Part shown: one piece after another, positions 42,650 to 52,395 of the stretch
How positions within the stretch are numbered: position 1 is the stretch's first letter
How the letters are laid out: each line of letters begins with the position of its first letter
Program-made: the position numbers and the translations under genes
Notes under the pieces: model-generated
Database searches by the model: none
What the model was told of the DNA's origin: nothing
The model's input: only the letters and a program-made list of their open reading frames with translations
Assembly: GCF_007991635.1 (NCBI RefSeq)
Contig: NZ_BJYS01000006.1
Coordinates: 124,001-188,000, forward strand
Reading direction: 5' to 3'
DNA from: Adhaeribacter aerolatus
Lineage (GTDB): Bacteria; Bacteroidota; Bacteroidia; Cytophagales; Hymenobacteraceae
DNA length: 64,000 nucleotides

Positions 42650-45088
42650 TTATTTCTGATTCATTTTGGGTTGATTTTTACCAGTTGTGCTGGTATTTGC
42701 TTTTTTAGCCGCTTCGCTGCTGCTTATTTCGTAATGGTGCCCGGCCTTAATTTTAAATTTGAGGGCACGGTCTTTTGCTAAATATTCAGCCGGAATTATT
42801 TGCCCGGTAGTATTATCCCGGACTTGTAAATTTTCGGGGTGCCAGTTTGCCGCTTTATTGGTAATAAGCGAGCGGGAAGTACCATCGGGGTAGGTAAACC
42901 GGTAAGTGCTAGGGTTAGGCATTAAACTATAAACAATCGCGTTTAAATCCGCCTCTTCTTTCTTTACCAGCACGCCCTGGCCTCCCACAAAAGCCGGTAT
43001 TTTGTCTATTGGGAAAGCGTAATTTTTTAAAGTAGTCGGCCCCCGGAATATTTCGCCGGATTCCAGATCCTGCCAATTGCCGGCGGGCAAATACACGTGC
43101 CGGCGCTCCACGGTGGCGTAATCGTTGCCGTAGGGCGGGGTTACAAGCAAAGACGGGCCCAGGAGCCAGGAATATTGCCGCCTTGTTTTGGTAGCTAAAT
43201 TATAGGTTGCCGTATCAGTGGGGAATGCAATGGGTAGCGGCGTAAGCGTAGTGGGGTAACCGGTTTCAAAGGCATCTACCGCAGCGCTATAAATATAGGG
43301 GGCCAGTTGGTTGTGCCAGTCGCAGGCTTTTTTTACCGCTGCCTCGTAAGCTGCGTTTTCGAGGTGCCACGGTCCCAACCCCACCGACATGGCCGGGCTT
43401 ACCGCCGCTAGCCAGGCATTCCGAACAAAATATTTCTTCTGGTCTTCGGTGAGTGGCAAGGTTAAATATTTACCCGCCACAATATCGGGGTACACATTGG
43501 GCGCACCGCTGGCCGCGTAATTAAGCATGTTAATCACCGGTCGGTCCTGGTCGAAACCGTGCTTGGTATCTTCCAGCCGGATAACATCGCCGGGCACCGA
43601 AAAAGCCGAATTGCGCACCATCACGAGGTTGCCTTGGCGCATCAGGTGTTCGTTTACTTTATTTAGTTTGGCATCGTTGTTTAGTTTAATGCCGTCGTGC
43701 AGCATCATGTCTTCTTTATAACCCTGCACGCCCCATTTCCGGAATCCTTTGCCAAACCATTGCACAGCGGCCGGATTATCCTGGTTTAAAATATAAATAT
43801 TGCCTTGCGGAAAATTTACTTTGTAAGGAATGGGTTTGCCTTGCGGGTCCGCTACGTAATAATTTTGCCGCAAACCTTCAAGCGGATAAGGACCGTTGTT
43901 CGTAGGGTTATAAAAACCATCGGCGGCTTTAGGGGCTTTGAAATTGGTGCGCAAACCCAGCAATAAATTAATTTTGTTTTGTTTAAGGAAAGCTTTAAAA
44001 GCGGCTACATCGGGGTAGCGCGGATTAGGTAAACCGTCTTTCCGGCTAGGTTCGGCGGTATCGTCCCAAATACCGAAGCTGTTGGTGGTACCTTCTTCCG
44101 GATTTTTGCGTTCGCCTTTCCAGAAGCCGGAACCTACTATGGCCCAGCTCAGGTGATAACCTTTTTGCAGGTAAGTTGCCAAATCTTTTTGTACCGAAGT
44201 CTGGTAAGTATTCCAGCCCAGCGAGCCGAAAGCTTCGTAACCTAATTCGAAAAAGTCGTACTTCGGCTTTAAATCGGGGTAGCCTTCTTTTACTTTTACC
44301 TGAGCATAATTTTTATAGATAGCCGCCGGCTTGCCGAAAAAATAATAAGCATTTATACCGGGTACTTGCGCGGCCCCCATTTTATTCTCCTGGTTGTTAA
44401 TTCCGATGCGTTTATGGCCTTTTTCAAAAATGACCTGCCCCATACTCTGCACCGGGAAAAAGGCAAAACTTGAAACAAACCGGAGGCCGTTATCGGTGTT
44501 CAGGAAGCGGTTATTTGCAAAGCCAAACACGTTGGCGCTGGGGCCATACCCGCCGTGGTCGCCTAAGCCATAAGCCGGCTGCACCGGGGCCGTTCGCAAA
44601 TCAATCACAAACGGCAGCTGACTTTTTGGGGAAGAGGAATTAGGTTTTACCTGAATATTCAGGTAATCATCAAAAAGGTAAATGGCTACTTCGGCTTTAT
44701 TCCCTTGGGTGTTGGTTACGGTTAACCGGAGCAAGTTTTCGCTCCTGGAAATAAGGCTGGTGGTAACCGCATCGAACAAAATCGTGTCGCCGGGTGCCGA
44801 AAAGCGCAGTCCCGATACCGGGTGAAAGCCCGCTATATTTTTGCCTTGGTTTTTAAAAGCATATTTAAACCCGGCTGGCTGAATGATTAATTCGTAAGCT
44901 TGCCGCTTTACTTTTATTTCGGACGACGATTTACTGCCTGTTTGCGCCCATAAGGCAACGCTGCCAAGCCAAATTAGCACCAGACTCAGCAGGGCCACCC
45001 GGGCAGCCAAAACAGTACGAGCCGGCACAACGGGCCGCAAGGTTTGGCAGTTGGGCAAACAGCAAGAAAAGCTTAAGCTAAAACGCAT
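42650..45088 (-). CDS. GH31-family glycoside hydrolase, exported
   Basis: An 812-aa GH31 enzyme (alpha-glucosidase/alpha-xylosidase superfamily). A long basic leader precedes the hydrophobic signal (about residues 27-48, SLVLIWLGSVALWAQ). The N-terminal beta domain (GLGDHGGYGPSANVFGFANN) precedes the barrel; the nucleophile is Asp460 in GYKEDMMLHDG, a GH31-like KxD context. C-terminal beta domains begin near GPSLLVTPPYGNDYATVERRHVYLPAGNWQDLESGE, which is typical of the family. Substrate unclear. Its ATG overlaps the TAA of the GH2 gene by one base (TAATG), so the two are translationally coupled and probably degrade the same glycan. Confidence 0.88.
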   Translation of the reverse strand: MRFSLSFSCCLPNCQTLRPVVPARTVLAARVALLSLVLIWLGSVALWAQTGSKSSSEIKVKRQAYELIIQPAGFKYAFKNQGKNIAGFHPVSGLRFSAPGDTILFDAVTTSLISRSENLLRLTVTNTQGNKAEVAIYLFDDYLNIQVKPNSSSPKSQLPFVIDLRTAPVQPAYGLGDHGGYGPSANVFGFANNRFLNTDNGLRFVSSFAFFPVQSMGQVIFEKGHKRIGINNQENKMGAAQVPGINAYYFFGKPAAIYKNYAQVKVKEGYPDLKPKYDFFELGYEAFGSLGWNTYQTSVQKDLATYLQKGYHLSWAIVGSGFWKGERKNPEEGTTNSFGIWDDTAEPSRKDGLPNPRYPDVAAFKAFLKQNKINLLLGLRTNFKAPKAADGFYNPTNNGPYPLEGLRQNYYVADPQGKPIPYKVNFPQGNIYILNQDNPAAVQWFGKGFRKWGVQGYKEDMMLHDGIKLNNDAKLNKVNEHLMRQGNLVMVRNSAFSVPGDVIRLEDTKHGFDQDRPVINMLNYAASGAPNVYPDIVAGKYLTLPLTEDQKKYFVRNAWLAAVSPAMSVGLGPWHLENAAYEAAVKKACDWHNQLAPYIYSAAVDAFETGYPTTLTPLPIAFPTDTATYNLATKTRRQYSWLLGPSLLVTPPYGNDYATVERRHVYLPAGNWQDLESGEIFRGPTTLKNYAFPIDKIPAFVGGQGVLVKKEEADLNAIVYSLMPNPSTYRFTYPDGTSRSLITNKAANWHPENLQVRDNTTGQIIPAEYLAKDRALKFKIKAGHHYEISSSEAAKKANTSTTGKNQPKMNQK

Positions 45089-47967
45089 TATTTCTGGGTA
45101 GAGGTAGTAAGTTTGGTGGGTTCGGCTTCTGGCGATGCGCCGGTTTGGGACAATGCTTTAACCGAAAAATTATAAGCGCGGCCTTTTTTCAAGTTTTGCA
45201 ACAAAAGGTAATCGGCCAATGCAGAATTTACTTTTATTGTTTTATTAGCGCCATTTTCCTGATAACTAACCAGGTAGCCGGTTGCTTTCGGAACAGGCGA
45301 TATTCCCAAAATAGCTTCCGTTCCTTGCCGGCTTACGCTTTTTACCGGCGGTGCCCCCAGCAAGTTATTGCCATCGGGCGTAACCGAATAAGTCTCGGAC
45401 CAGCCGCTTTCGACGTACTGCTGCACAGTGCGTTTCATCCGGAATTGAATAGGCTGGCCGTTGGCAACGTTTGGCACCCGGCACAAGCCGCGGGTAGTTA
45501 CCTGGATGGTTTTGGTTTTTGCGGGGTTGTTTAAATCCGGGCCGTACTGGATGGTATACAAATAATCGAAATTTTCGTAGCCGTAACCAATAAAAAAGCT
45601 GCTGTCGGCGGCTTCGGTGTACCAGATAACCGGCGGCAATAAACTGTTTGTAGCCGTAGCTTTTACCGGTTCCGATGGTGCTCCCTCGCCCAAATTATTA
45701 ATACCGGCTACCGCAAATTGGTAAACCTGATCTTTTTCCAGTTTCTTAATATCCAGGTAATGGTTAATGGTGGTGTCGCTGCGGCTGCTCAAATCGTTTT
45801 TACCGTATCGCACCACGTAATATTCAGCCGTCGGATTTTTCTCGAATAACACCCGCACCCCGTTTTCGCCGGGAATAATGGCTTTAATTTTAGGTGCTAC
45901 CGGTTTTTGCAGATATACCAGGGTATCGTATACATCGTAACCGGTCGGGGAAAGCAGGATAACTTTTAACGTGCCGGGATTTTGCGCGGGTACTTTCCAA
46001 TTAATATTTGTGATTAATGTTTTATCGCCAGGCTTAATCACCGGCAATATATTAAACCCACTTTGCAGTATTTTCCCGTTGGTATCCTGTGCTTCCCAAA
46101 CCAGTTTATAATCCCGGAGGGTATAGGCCGGCAAATCTAATTTTTCGCGGGGCTGCAGCCGGACAGTTGTTTTCACCGAGCGGCCGGGCGTAAGTTGGCC
46201 GGTGTGCTGTACGGTGAGTTTTCGCAGGGGCGCGTACTCTTTCCGGAAAGCTTCGTAAGCTCTTTTCTTTTGCCGGAATACGTTGACGATGCCCCAGGAT
46301 CGGTTGCCGGTAGGAGCCGTGTTCCAGGCGGCGTGGGCCTGCCAGGCGCTGCGGTAATCATTAAAGGTCCAGAGCGAGGCACCCATTAAATATTCGCGGT
46401 GGCGAATGCTGTTGAGCATGCCTTTGGCATCAATCACCCCGAGATTTAAATTTTCGCTGGTTAAATTATAGCCGTACTCCGAGTAAAACATCGGCTTACC
46501 CGGATGGTTGCCGTACACTTTGTCGGCTTGCTTGCCTAAATCATTATATTTATTAAATAATATCATGTCAGAGAACTGCACCGGGTCGGTTTTCTGGTTA
46601 TCGGCCGAATGGCTCACGTATACGACCAGGCGCGAATTATCCAGTTCTTTCTTCACGTAATTAATCGCCGATTCCACGTAGGCCATCACGCCCGGATTCG
46701 CCCCGATAGAGCCGATTTCGTTGCCCACGCACCAGCCAATAACCGATGGATGGTTAAACTGCGAATGCACCAGCTGCTTTAGCCATTGTTTCGGCAAAGG
46801 GTTATTCGCATCTACCAGCGCATCTTGGCCCCAAAGCGGAATTTCACTAAACACCAATATTCCTTTTTCATCAATATAATCGAGTACTTCTTTGGGCAAA
46901 GGCAAATGCGACAGGCGGGTCATGTTGGCGCCGGCTTTTTTCATTAAATCAATATCGGCTTTGTAACGCCAGGCAGGTAAAGTGTTGCCAGTGGTGCGGT
47001 CGTCAGGCACCCAGTTGTAGCCCATCAGCCGCACTTCTTCGCCGTTTAGTTTTACCTTCAGGCTATCTATTTCCAACTTCCGGATGCCAAAGCGGTCGGT
47101 TACCAGGTGTTGCAAATTAGCTCCCTGCGTCACTTTCACTTCAACGGTATACAGGTAAGGGTCGTCGAAATGCCACAGGTGCACCTGCGCCTTCGGCAAA
47201 GTAGTTTGGAGGGTATAAGGCGTAGAACTATTCGGCGGCAAAGTAACTGAGAGCGCTAATTTTTGGTCTTGCTTCGCTGATTTTACCAAACCGTTTTTAT
47301 CCGTAAGCGTTATTTCGGTTTTAATTTTTTGGGGAGAGTTGGAGTCATTGATCAACAGTAGTTTTACGCTTACGCTGGCGGTATTATTTTTTAAATCGGG
47401 CGTAGCCAAAACGTGTACCTGTTCTATTCGCACCGGGTTATTAATAAAAATAGTAACGGGCCTCCGGATGCCGCCCCAGTTCCAGGTAGCGCCGCGTTTA
47501 AAGGTATTATCGGCCACTACTACCAGCGTATTTCTACCGCCGTACTTTAAGTCTTTCGTAACATCAAATTCAAACGGGAAAAACCCGCTGTGGCTTTCAC
47601 CTAATAATTTGCCATTCAGCCAAACCTTGGCGTCGTGGTAAACGGCCTCAAAATTTAGCCGGATGGTTTTGCCTTGCCAGGTGGTTGGCACGTCTATTTC
47701 TTTGCGGTACCAGCCTTTTCCCGCGTAATGAGCGTATTCGTTGTGGGTATCCCAGTTGCCGGGCACTTCCATTTTATCCCAGCCCTGAGCCTGGTAGCTG
47801 GGGCTAAACCATTGCTGGTCTTCGCCTAAATTATTCGGGTCGGTTTTAAAAGTCCACTTGCCATTGAGCGATAGTTGCTCCTGGCCGGTAGTTTGCATTT
47901 GCGACAGTCCTTTTGGGGCAGGGAGCAATAAGCCAAAACAAAAAAACAGTATAATAAATATTCTCAT
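45088..47967 (-). CDS. GH2-family glycoside hydrolase with C-terminal fibronectin III domains, exported
   Basis: A 959-aa enzyme with a signal peptide (1-23). Domains in order: jelly-roll sugar-binding domain (about 30-185; GWYRKEIDVPTTWQGKTIRLNFEAVYHDAKVWLNG), immunoglobulin-like domain, and TIM barrel. The catalytic acid/base is Glu417 in GWCVGNEIG and the nucleophile Glu497 in MFYSEYGYN. After about residue 690 come two or three fibronectin-type-III-like repeats. It could be a beta-galactosidase, beta-glucuronidase or beta-mannosidase; the motif spacing alone does not decide. It follows the symporter gene by six bases and is coupled to the GH31 gene downstream. Confidence 0.92.
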   Translation of the reverse strand: MRIFIILFFCFGLLLPAPKGLSQMQTTGQEQLSLNGKWTFKTDPNNLGEDQQWFSPSYQAQGWDKMEVPGNWDTHNEYAHYAGKGWYRKEIDVPTTWQGKTIRLNFEAVYHDAKVWLNGKLLGESHSGFFPFEFDVTKDLKYGGRNTLVVVADNTFKRGATWNWGGIRRPVTIFINNPVRIEQVHVLATPDLKNNTASVSVKLLLINDSNSPQKIKTEITLTDKNGLVKSAKQDQKLALSVTLPPNSSTPYTLQTTLPKAQVHLWHFDDPYLYTVEVKVTQGANLQHLVTDRFGIRKLEIDSLKVKLNGEEVRLMGYNWVPDDRTTGNTLPAWRYKADIDLMKKAGANMTRLSHLPLPKEVLDYIDEKGILVFSEIPLWGQDALVDANNPLPKQWLKQLVHSQFNHPSVIGWCVGNEIGSIGANPGVMAYVESAINYVKKELDNSRLVVYVSHSADNQKTDPVQFSDMILFNKYNDLGKQADKVYGNHPGKPMFYSEYGYNLTSENLNLGVIDAKGMLNSIRHREYLMGASLWTFNDYRSAWQAHAAWNTAPTGNRSWGIVNVFRQKKRAYEAFRKEYAPLRKLTVQHTGQLTPGRSVKTTVRLQPREKLDLPAYTLRDYKLVWEAQDTNGKILQSGFNILPVIKPGDKTLITNINWKVPAQNPGTLKVILLSPTGYDVYDTLVYLQKPVAPKIKAIIPGENGVRVLFEKNPTAEYYVVRYGKNDLSSRSDTTINHYLDIKKLEKDQVYQFAVAGINNLGEGAPSEPVKATATNSLLPPVIWYTEAADSSFFIGYGYENFDYLYTIQYGPDLNNPAKTKTIQVTTRGLCRVPNVANGQPIQFRMKRTVQQYVESGWSETYSVTPDGNNLLGAPPVKSVSRQGTEAILGISPVPKATGYLVSYQENGANKTIKVNSALADYLLLQNLKKGRAYNFSVKALSQTGASPEAEPTKLTTSTQK

Positions 47968-47973
47968 GATATT

Positions 47974-49686
47974 TTAGTGGCTAGCATTTTCGAAGGGAAC
48001 GGCCGCGACATTGATGCGCTGGGCAGCGCGCCACGGAATATAGGCCAATATTAAAATACCCAAAGCAATGCAAGCTACCAGCACCGTACCCGAAGTGGTC
48101 AGGAAACTTAATATAAATAATAGCAGCGCGGTAAAGGCCAGCGCAAAAGCGATAACGCGTAAGCCAAAATGATTTTGCTTCCGGATAAATAAAGCTTCTT
48201 CCGGATTGGCTTCCATATATTCGGCTTTGCGCACGGCTCTGGCGGCTACGTAGTCCAGGTGCTGCTGGCTCACTTTTTGGCGCGAGGCCGCCCAGATTTC
48301 GTAAGCAATCAGCATCAGGAACGGCAAGCCTACGCCCAGAATCATTTCTTCGCCGCGCGATAATTTTAATCCGGTAAGAAGCGGCAGCAATATTTTAAAG
48401 ATTAAGTTTACACCTAAGCTGATACCGGTAATATATAAGGTAGCTTTACCGGTTAAGCGTTTCGAAAATAAAGCCCAGATAGGGGGCGCCAGTAAAGGAC
48501 CGCCAGTAATGGCGCCTACGCTCAACACCACTTCTACCATGCCGCCAATGTAAGGCACCGCCAAGGCAATCAGTATCATGCCCAACCCGAATAGCCACGA
48601 GGAGTTACGGGCCACTTTCATTAATTTCTGGTCGGAGGCCTGCGGGTTGATGATGCCTTTGTAAATATCGTTGGTGAAGATGGCCGACACCACGTTGAGG
48701 GTAGTATTGGCCGAAGCCGAAGTAGAAAAATACATACCCGTCAGCATTAAGCCCATGAGGCCGGGTGGCAGTACCAGTTTACAGATGTAGAGGTAAGCAT
48801 TTTCCGTATCGAGGCCCTGTAAATCGGGGTTAATGGTTTTGTAAAGCATGGGCGGCAGCATCCACAAAATCGGGCTGATTAAATATAAACCGGCAAACAG
48901 GAAGGCTACTTTTTTCGCGGATCTCGGGCTATCGACGCTGGTGTAGCGCTGCACAAAAGTCCAGTTGCCGCCAATGTAAAAAATATGGTACAAGGCAAAA
49001 GCCAAAATAAAACCCAGGGTATATTCGCCGTTAAGCAAATCGAAAAAGCCTTCGGGCGCCTGGGCCTGGAAATTAGTTGCGCCGCCGGCCGCATCAAAAG
49101 CCAGGGGTAAAATGATTAATACAGCGGCCGTAAGAATAATAAACTGCAGAATATCGGTTACCATTACCGCCCACAAACCGCCCACGGCGGTGTAGGCAAT
49201 CATGAATATGCCCAACACAATGGTACTGGGCACCAGCGGATAACCCAGCGACGAGCTCACCAATTTAGCTACCGGGTACAGCACCGAACCTTTGATAAAC
49301 AGCGAGACCAGCATAAAAATATAGATAAAGCTTTTCTGCACGGTGCTGCCCAGACGTTCTTTAATAAATTCGGCGGCGGTTAAGGCGCCGGTGGCTTTCC
49401 AGCGGGGTGCCAGAAATAAGCCGGTTACTAAGCCGCCAATGCACATGGTCCACTGGATGGTAATGGCCACCCAACCGTATTTATAGGCAATTGAGCCCCA
49501 GGCCACAAACGTACCCGCTGAGAAAAAACTCATAAATAACGACAAGCCGCCAATAAACCATGGCACCGCTTCGCCGCCGGCAAAAAAAGATTTCATGTTG
49601 CGGCCGGTGCGGGCAAACAGCAAACCAATGCACATCACAAAGGCCGAAAAAACAAATATGACGGTGGTGTCGATAGTGGAATTCAT
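47974..49686 (-). CDS. Sodium:solute symporter family transporter
   Basis: A 570-aa inner-membrane protein with about 14 hydrophobic segments. SSS-family hallmarks: the N-terminal MKSFFAGGEAVPWFIGGLSLFMSFFSAGTFVAWGS, then SFIYIFMLVSLFIKGSVLYPVAK, AYTAVGGLWAVMVTDILQFIIL and STSASANTTLNVVSAIFTNDIYKGII. Members co-transport sugars, sugar acids or other organic solutes with sodium. Position between the toroid lipoprotein and the GH2 gene (spaced 5 and 6 bases) indicates it imports the mono- or disaccharide freed in the periplasm. No MFS or ABC importer is present in this operon. Confidence 0.92.
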   Translation of the reverse strand: MNSTIDTTVIFVFSAFVMCIGLLFARTGRNMKSFFAGGEAVPWFIGGLSLFMSFFSAGTFVAWGSIAYKYGWVAITIQWTMCIGGLVTGLFLAPRWKATGALTAAEFIKERLGSTVQKSFIYIFMLVSLFIKGSVLYPVAKLVSSSLGYPLVPSTIVLGIFMIAYTAVGGLWAVMVTDILQFIILTAAVLIILPLAFDAAGGATNFQAQAPEGFFDLLNGEYTLGFILAFALYHIFYIGGNWTFVQRYTSVDSPRSAKKVAFLFAGLYLISPILWMLPPMLYKTINPDLQGLDTENAYLYICKLVLPPGLMGLMLTGMYFSTSASANTTLNVVSAIFTNDIYKGIINPQASDQKLMKVARNSSWLFGLGMILIALAVPYIGGMVEVVLSVGAITGGPLLAPPIWALFSKRLTGKATLYITGISLGVNLIFKILLPLLTGLKLSRGEEMILGVGLPFLMLIAYEIWAASRQKVSQQHLDYVAARAVRKAEYMEANPEEALFIRKQNHFGLRVIAFALAFTALLLFILSFLTTSGTVLVACIALGILILAYIPWRAAQRINVAAVPFENASH

Positions 49687-49691
49687 AATGA

Positions 49692-52346
49692 TTAATTAAC
49701 CGTTTCGAAATCCAGGGTTACAACCGAGAGGCCGAAACCGGGAATTTGGAGCGAAATATTCTGCGGGGTTGCCAGGGTTTTCGCTTCGCCCGAAGGAGCT
49801 ATTACTGAGGCCGATTTGAAATTTACCTTTTTATTTTGGATGACCCTGCTGCCATCCAGTTGCGGTTGAATAGAAACCGAATTGGCCTGATTATTTAAGA
49901 AAGCAATATACAAGCGGTTTTTGTCGGTAGCCTGGGCGCTGATGTAATCTACGTTGGGGTTACCGGCATTTACCAAACCATTATGTAAAACTAAATTGGC
50001 TGGCTGGTTAAATACCGTACCCGGCGCAAACCCGTAGGTCTGGTGCGGGCCTACTTTGGGCGTAATAAAACCCCGCGGGAAAGTAATCTGGTTGTTTGAT
50101 CGCAGATTGGCTTCGGCAAGTAAATAATCGGTAATCCAGCCAATTTGCCACCAGGCATGGTGCGGAAACGGACCAGAACCGGCATCCATGGTTCGCCAGT
50201 AATAAGAGGCTACGCTGGTTTGGGGATTTACGAAAGCATCCCGTCCTAAAGCTGCGGCGCGGGCCATATCGCGGTAAAGTGGTTCGCCGGTAAGCTGGCT
50301 GATACGTAAAAATAACCCGCCATGACTGGCCAGCGGAATAGGGCCATGCCCTGTAGCCGAACCAATAGCACCACCGTGTTCAAAACTCAACCCCACCTGG
50401 CTGATTTGCCAGTCCTTGCGTTCTTCTCCTTTTACCAGTTTGGTTTGGGCCGTCGGAATAGGGTGCGTGTAAATAGAAGCGGTGTAAATGCGGGCGGCTT
50501 CAATTGCACCAGCTTTAAAGCGTTCTTCTTTGGTTATATCGTATAAATCCAGCAGGGCCTGCGCACTCTGGCCGGTTGCGAAATCGTTTACAAACCGAAC
50601 ATCGCCGCACACCCCGGTAAAATGGCCTTTTTCTACCGCATTCTTAATATACCAATCGGCTCCGCGCACCGCCGCATCTAAATATTTCTTGTCGCCTAAA
50701 ATCCGGTAAGCTACTATCAGGCCGTAGAACGTCGGGCGTAAATCTGTTAAATCGGTGTAAACGGGTTGCTGGGTCCGGCGATCGTAAGCTACTTCCCAGT
50801 TGCCGGCCGGTTTTTGCCAGGTCAGTAAGCGTTCGGCGCCTAAGCGCAGCCGCTCCCGTAAGGTTTTATCCTGGGGGTTGAATAACAGAATATTGCCTAA
50901 ATCGAGCATGGTGTAGTACGTGAGGCTAATCGGCTCCACGTGCGAACCCCATTCTTCGGTAAACCGCTTGCCCTTGGCTAAATAATATTGGCCCACGGCT
51001 GCCCCCTGAAAAAATCCGGGGGCAATTTCCTGTTGTTTTAATTTAAAATTGCGTGCAAAAGGCAAACGGGTTTTCTGCAAAACCGGGTCCTGGGTAATGG
51101 TCGCCAGCATCCACATGGCCCCGTAGTCCGAGTTTTTCATGGCATCTTTATCCGATCCAACCACGCCACCCAGGTAAGACTGTGCGCCAATTTGGGTACC
51201 CTCAAAATCTTCCACATTCCAGAGCGAGGATTCATCATCGTTTACGTAGCGGTGCATGGCCAGCAACCGGTCGGTAAGCGATTGTTTCGTTTGCTTTAAG
51301 GCGAGGAAATCTGTGAATTGGTAAATATCATAAATAGCGTGTTTGTACACCGTAAACCAATCCGTAGCCTGCAGGGTGTAACGGAAGCCATACGTTACTT
51401 TTTCGCCGGCTTGCAGGCGAGAGCCTTTTTCGCCCAGCACCGGGTGGTACAGGGTAGGCGTCAGTTCCGATTTTCGGTTCATCAGCGATAAGCCCAGCTG
51501 CCAAAGTTTATGGGTATTATGGTCTTTTTCCCAGGGGTCTCGGCCAACGCCTGGATTCGCAATGACCCCCATGGAAATGCCCTTAGCCGAAGTTAAAATC
51601 GGGGATAAAGTAGTAGCGGTCCGTTCGCGCACCACCACTGGTTTATCCGGAATGCCCTGGCCATAGGCATAAGCCAGAACAAAATTCTTCTGCAGTTCCC
51701 TTCCCTGAAAGTAGCCCGGTAGGATACCCCAGGCTAAAGCACTTTGCTCTAATGTAGCCAAGGTGGGTGTAGCCAGCGAAAAATACCCATCTTTTTTGGC
51801 CGTAAGCGTTAACTGTACCACTACATCAGAAGGATACTTTTCGTCTAGCAACCAATCGGCCTGCACGGCTGCTACCGGAGTTTCGTGGGTAAAAGTTACC
51901 TGATTATTTGCCCCGGTTTTTCCGTTGGCCGGAAAAAAGTAAAAAGCTTCGCCGGCTATATTCATGGCTACCGAACTGGTAGCTTTGAGCCAGGTGGGAC
52001 GGATGTATTTAAAATCAGGCTCGGGAAAATCAACTTCCTTTCCGTTGTACATGATTTTAACCGGGGTACTGTCGGGCTTAGCCGGTGAATAAAGCATAGT
52101 GTATTCGCCGGAAGGAATACCCACCGCCTGCCAACTATTATTTTGCGTAACCTGCGCCCGCTGTACCTGCCAGCCGTGTTCGTTTTTTTGCCAGGTTAAG
52201 GCTACTTTGCTGCCGGCTAGTTCTAATTTATCTTTGGCCGTTGATTTGCCCTGCGGGGTGCTGCATCGCACCGTGCCCAGCACCAGCAATAAAAAGGTTA
52301 AAACAAAATAATTTCTTTTCGGGAGCATCATAGGCTTGGTATTCAT
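49692..52346 (-). CDS. Lipoprotein with alpha/alpha-toroid hydrolase-like region, function unassigned
   Basis: About 884 aa. The open frame extends to 52502 but overlaps the SusD gene, so the start is taken after the SusD stop, at the ATG at 52346 (others at 52361 and 52331). The signal peptide ends in a lipoprotein-like LGTVRC. The first half is beta-rich. The second half (about 400-720 of the long frame) has helices with RLLTWQKPAGNWEVAYDRRTQ, TFYGLIVAYRILGDKKYLDAAVRGADWYIKNAV and SAQALLDLYDITKEERFKAGAIEAARIYTAS, the pattern of six-hairpin glycosidases or polysaccharide lyases. No catalytic residue can be named. It directly follows SusD and precedes the symporter, so a periplasmic or surface glycan-cleaving role is likely. 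Confidence 0.75.
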   Translation of the reverse strand: MNTKPMMLPKRNYFVLTFLLLVLGTVRCSTPQGKSTAKDKLELAGSKVALTWQKNEHGWQVQRAQVTQNNSWQAVGIPSGEYTMLYSPAKPDSTPVKIMYNGKEVDFPEPDFKYIRPTWLKATSSVAMNIAGEAFYFFPANGKTGANNQVTFTHETPVAAVQADWLLDEKYPSDVVVQLTLTAKKDGYFSLATPTLATLEQSALAWGILPGYFQGRELQKNFVLAYAYGQGIPDKPVVVRERTATTLSPILTSAKGISMGVIANPGVGRDPWEKDHNTHKLWQLGLSLMNRKSELTPTLYHPVLGEKGSRLQAGEKVTYGFRYTLQATDWFTVYKHAIYDIYQFTDFLALKQTKQSLTDRLLAMHRYVNDDESSLWNVEDFEGTQIGAQSYLGGVVGSDKDAMKNSDYGAMWMLATITQDPVLQKTRLPFARNFKLKQQEIAPGFFQGAAVGQYYLAKGKRFTEEWGSHVEPISLTYYTMLDLGNILLFNPQDKTLRERLRLGAERLLTWQKPAGNWEVAYDRRTQQPVYTDLTDLRPTFYGLIVAYRILGDKKYLDAAVRGADWYIKNAVEKGHFTGVCGDVRFVNDFATGQSAQALLDLYDITKEERFKAGAIEAARIYTASIYTHPIPTAQTKLVKGEERKDWQISQVGLSFEHGGAIGSATGHGPIPLASHGGLFLRISQLTGEPLYRDMARAAALGRDAFVNPQTSVASYYWRTMDAGSGPFPHHAWWQIGWITDYLLAEANLRSNNQITFPRGFITPKVGPHQTYGFAPGTVFNQPANLVLHNGLVNAGNPNVDYISAQATDKNRLYIAFLNNQANSVSIQPQLDGSRVIQNKKVNFKSASVIAPSGEAKTLATPQNISLQIPGFGLSVVTLDFETVN

Positions 52347-52395
52347 CTGGTTTCCGGCCATTATATAAATATCGTTTTCTTCTCGGCTAAATAAT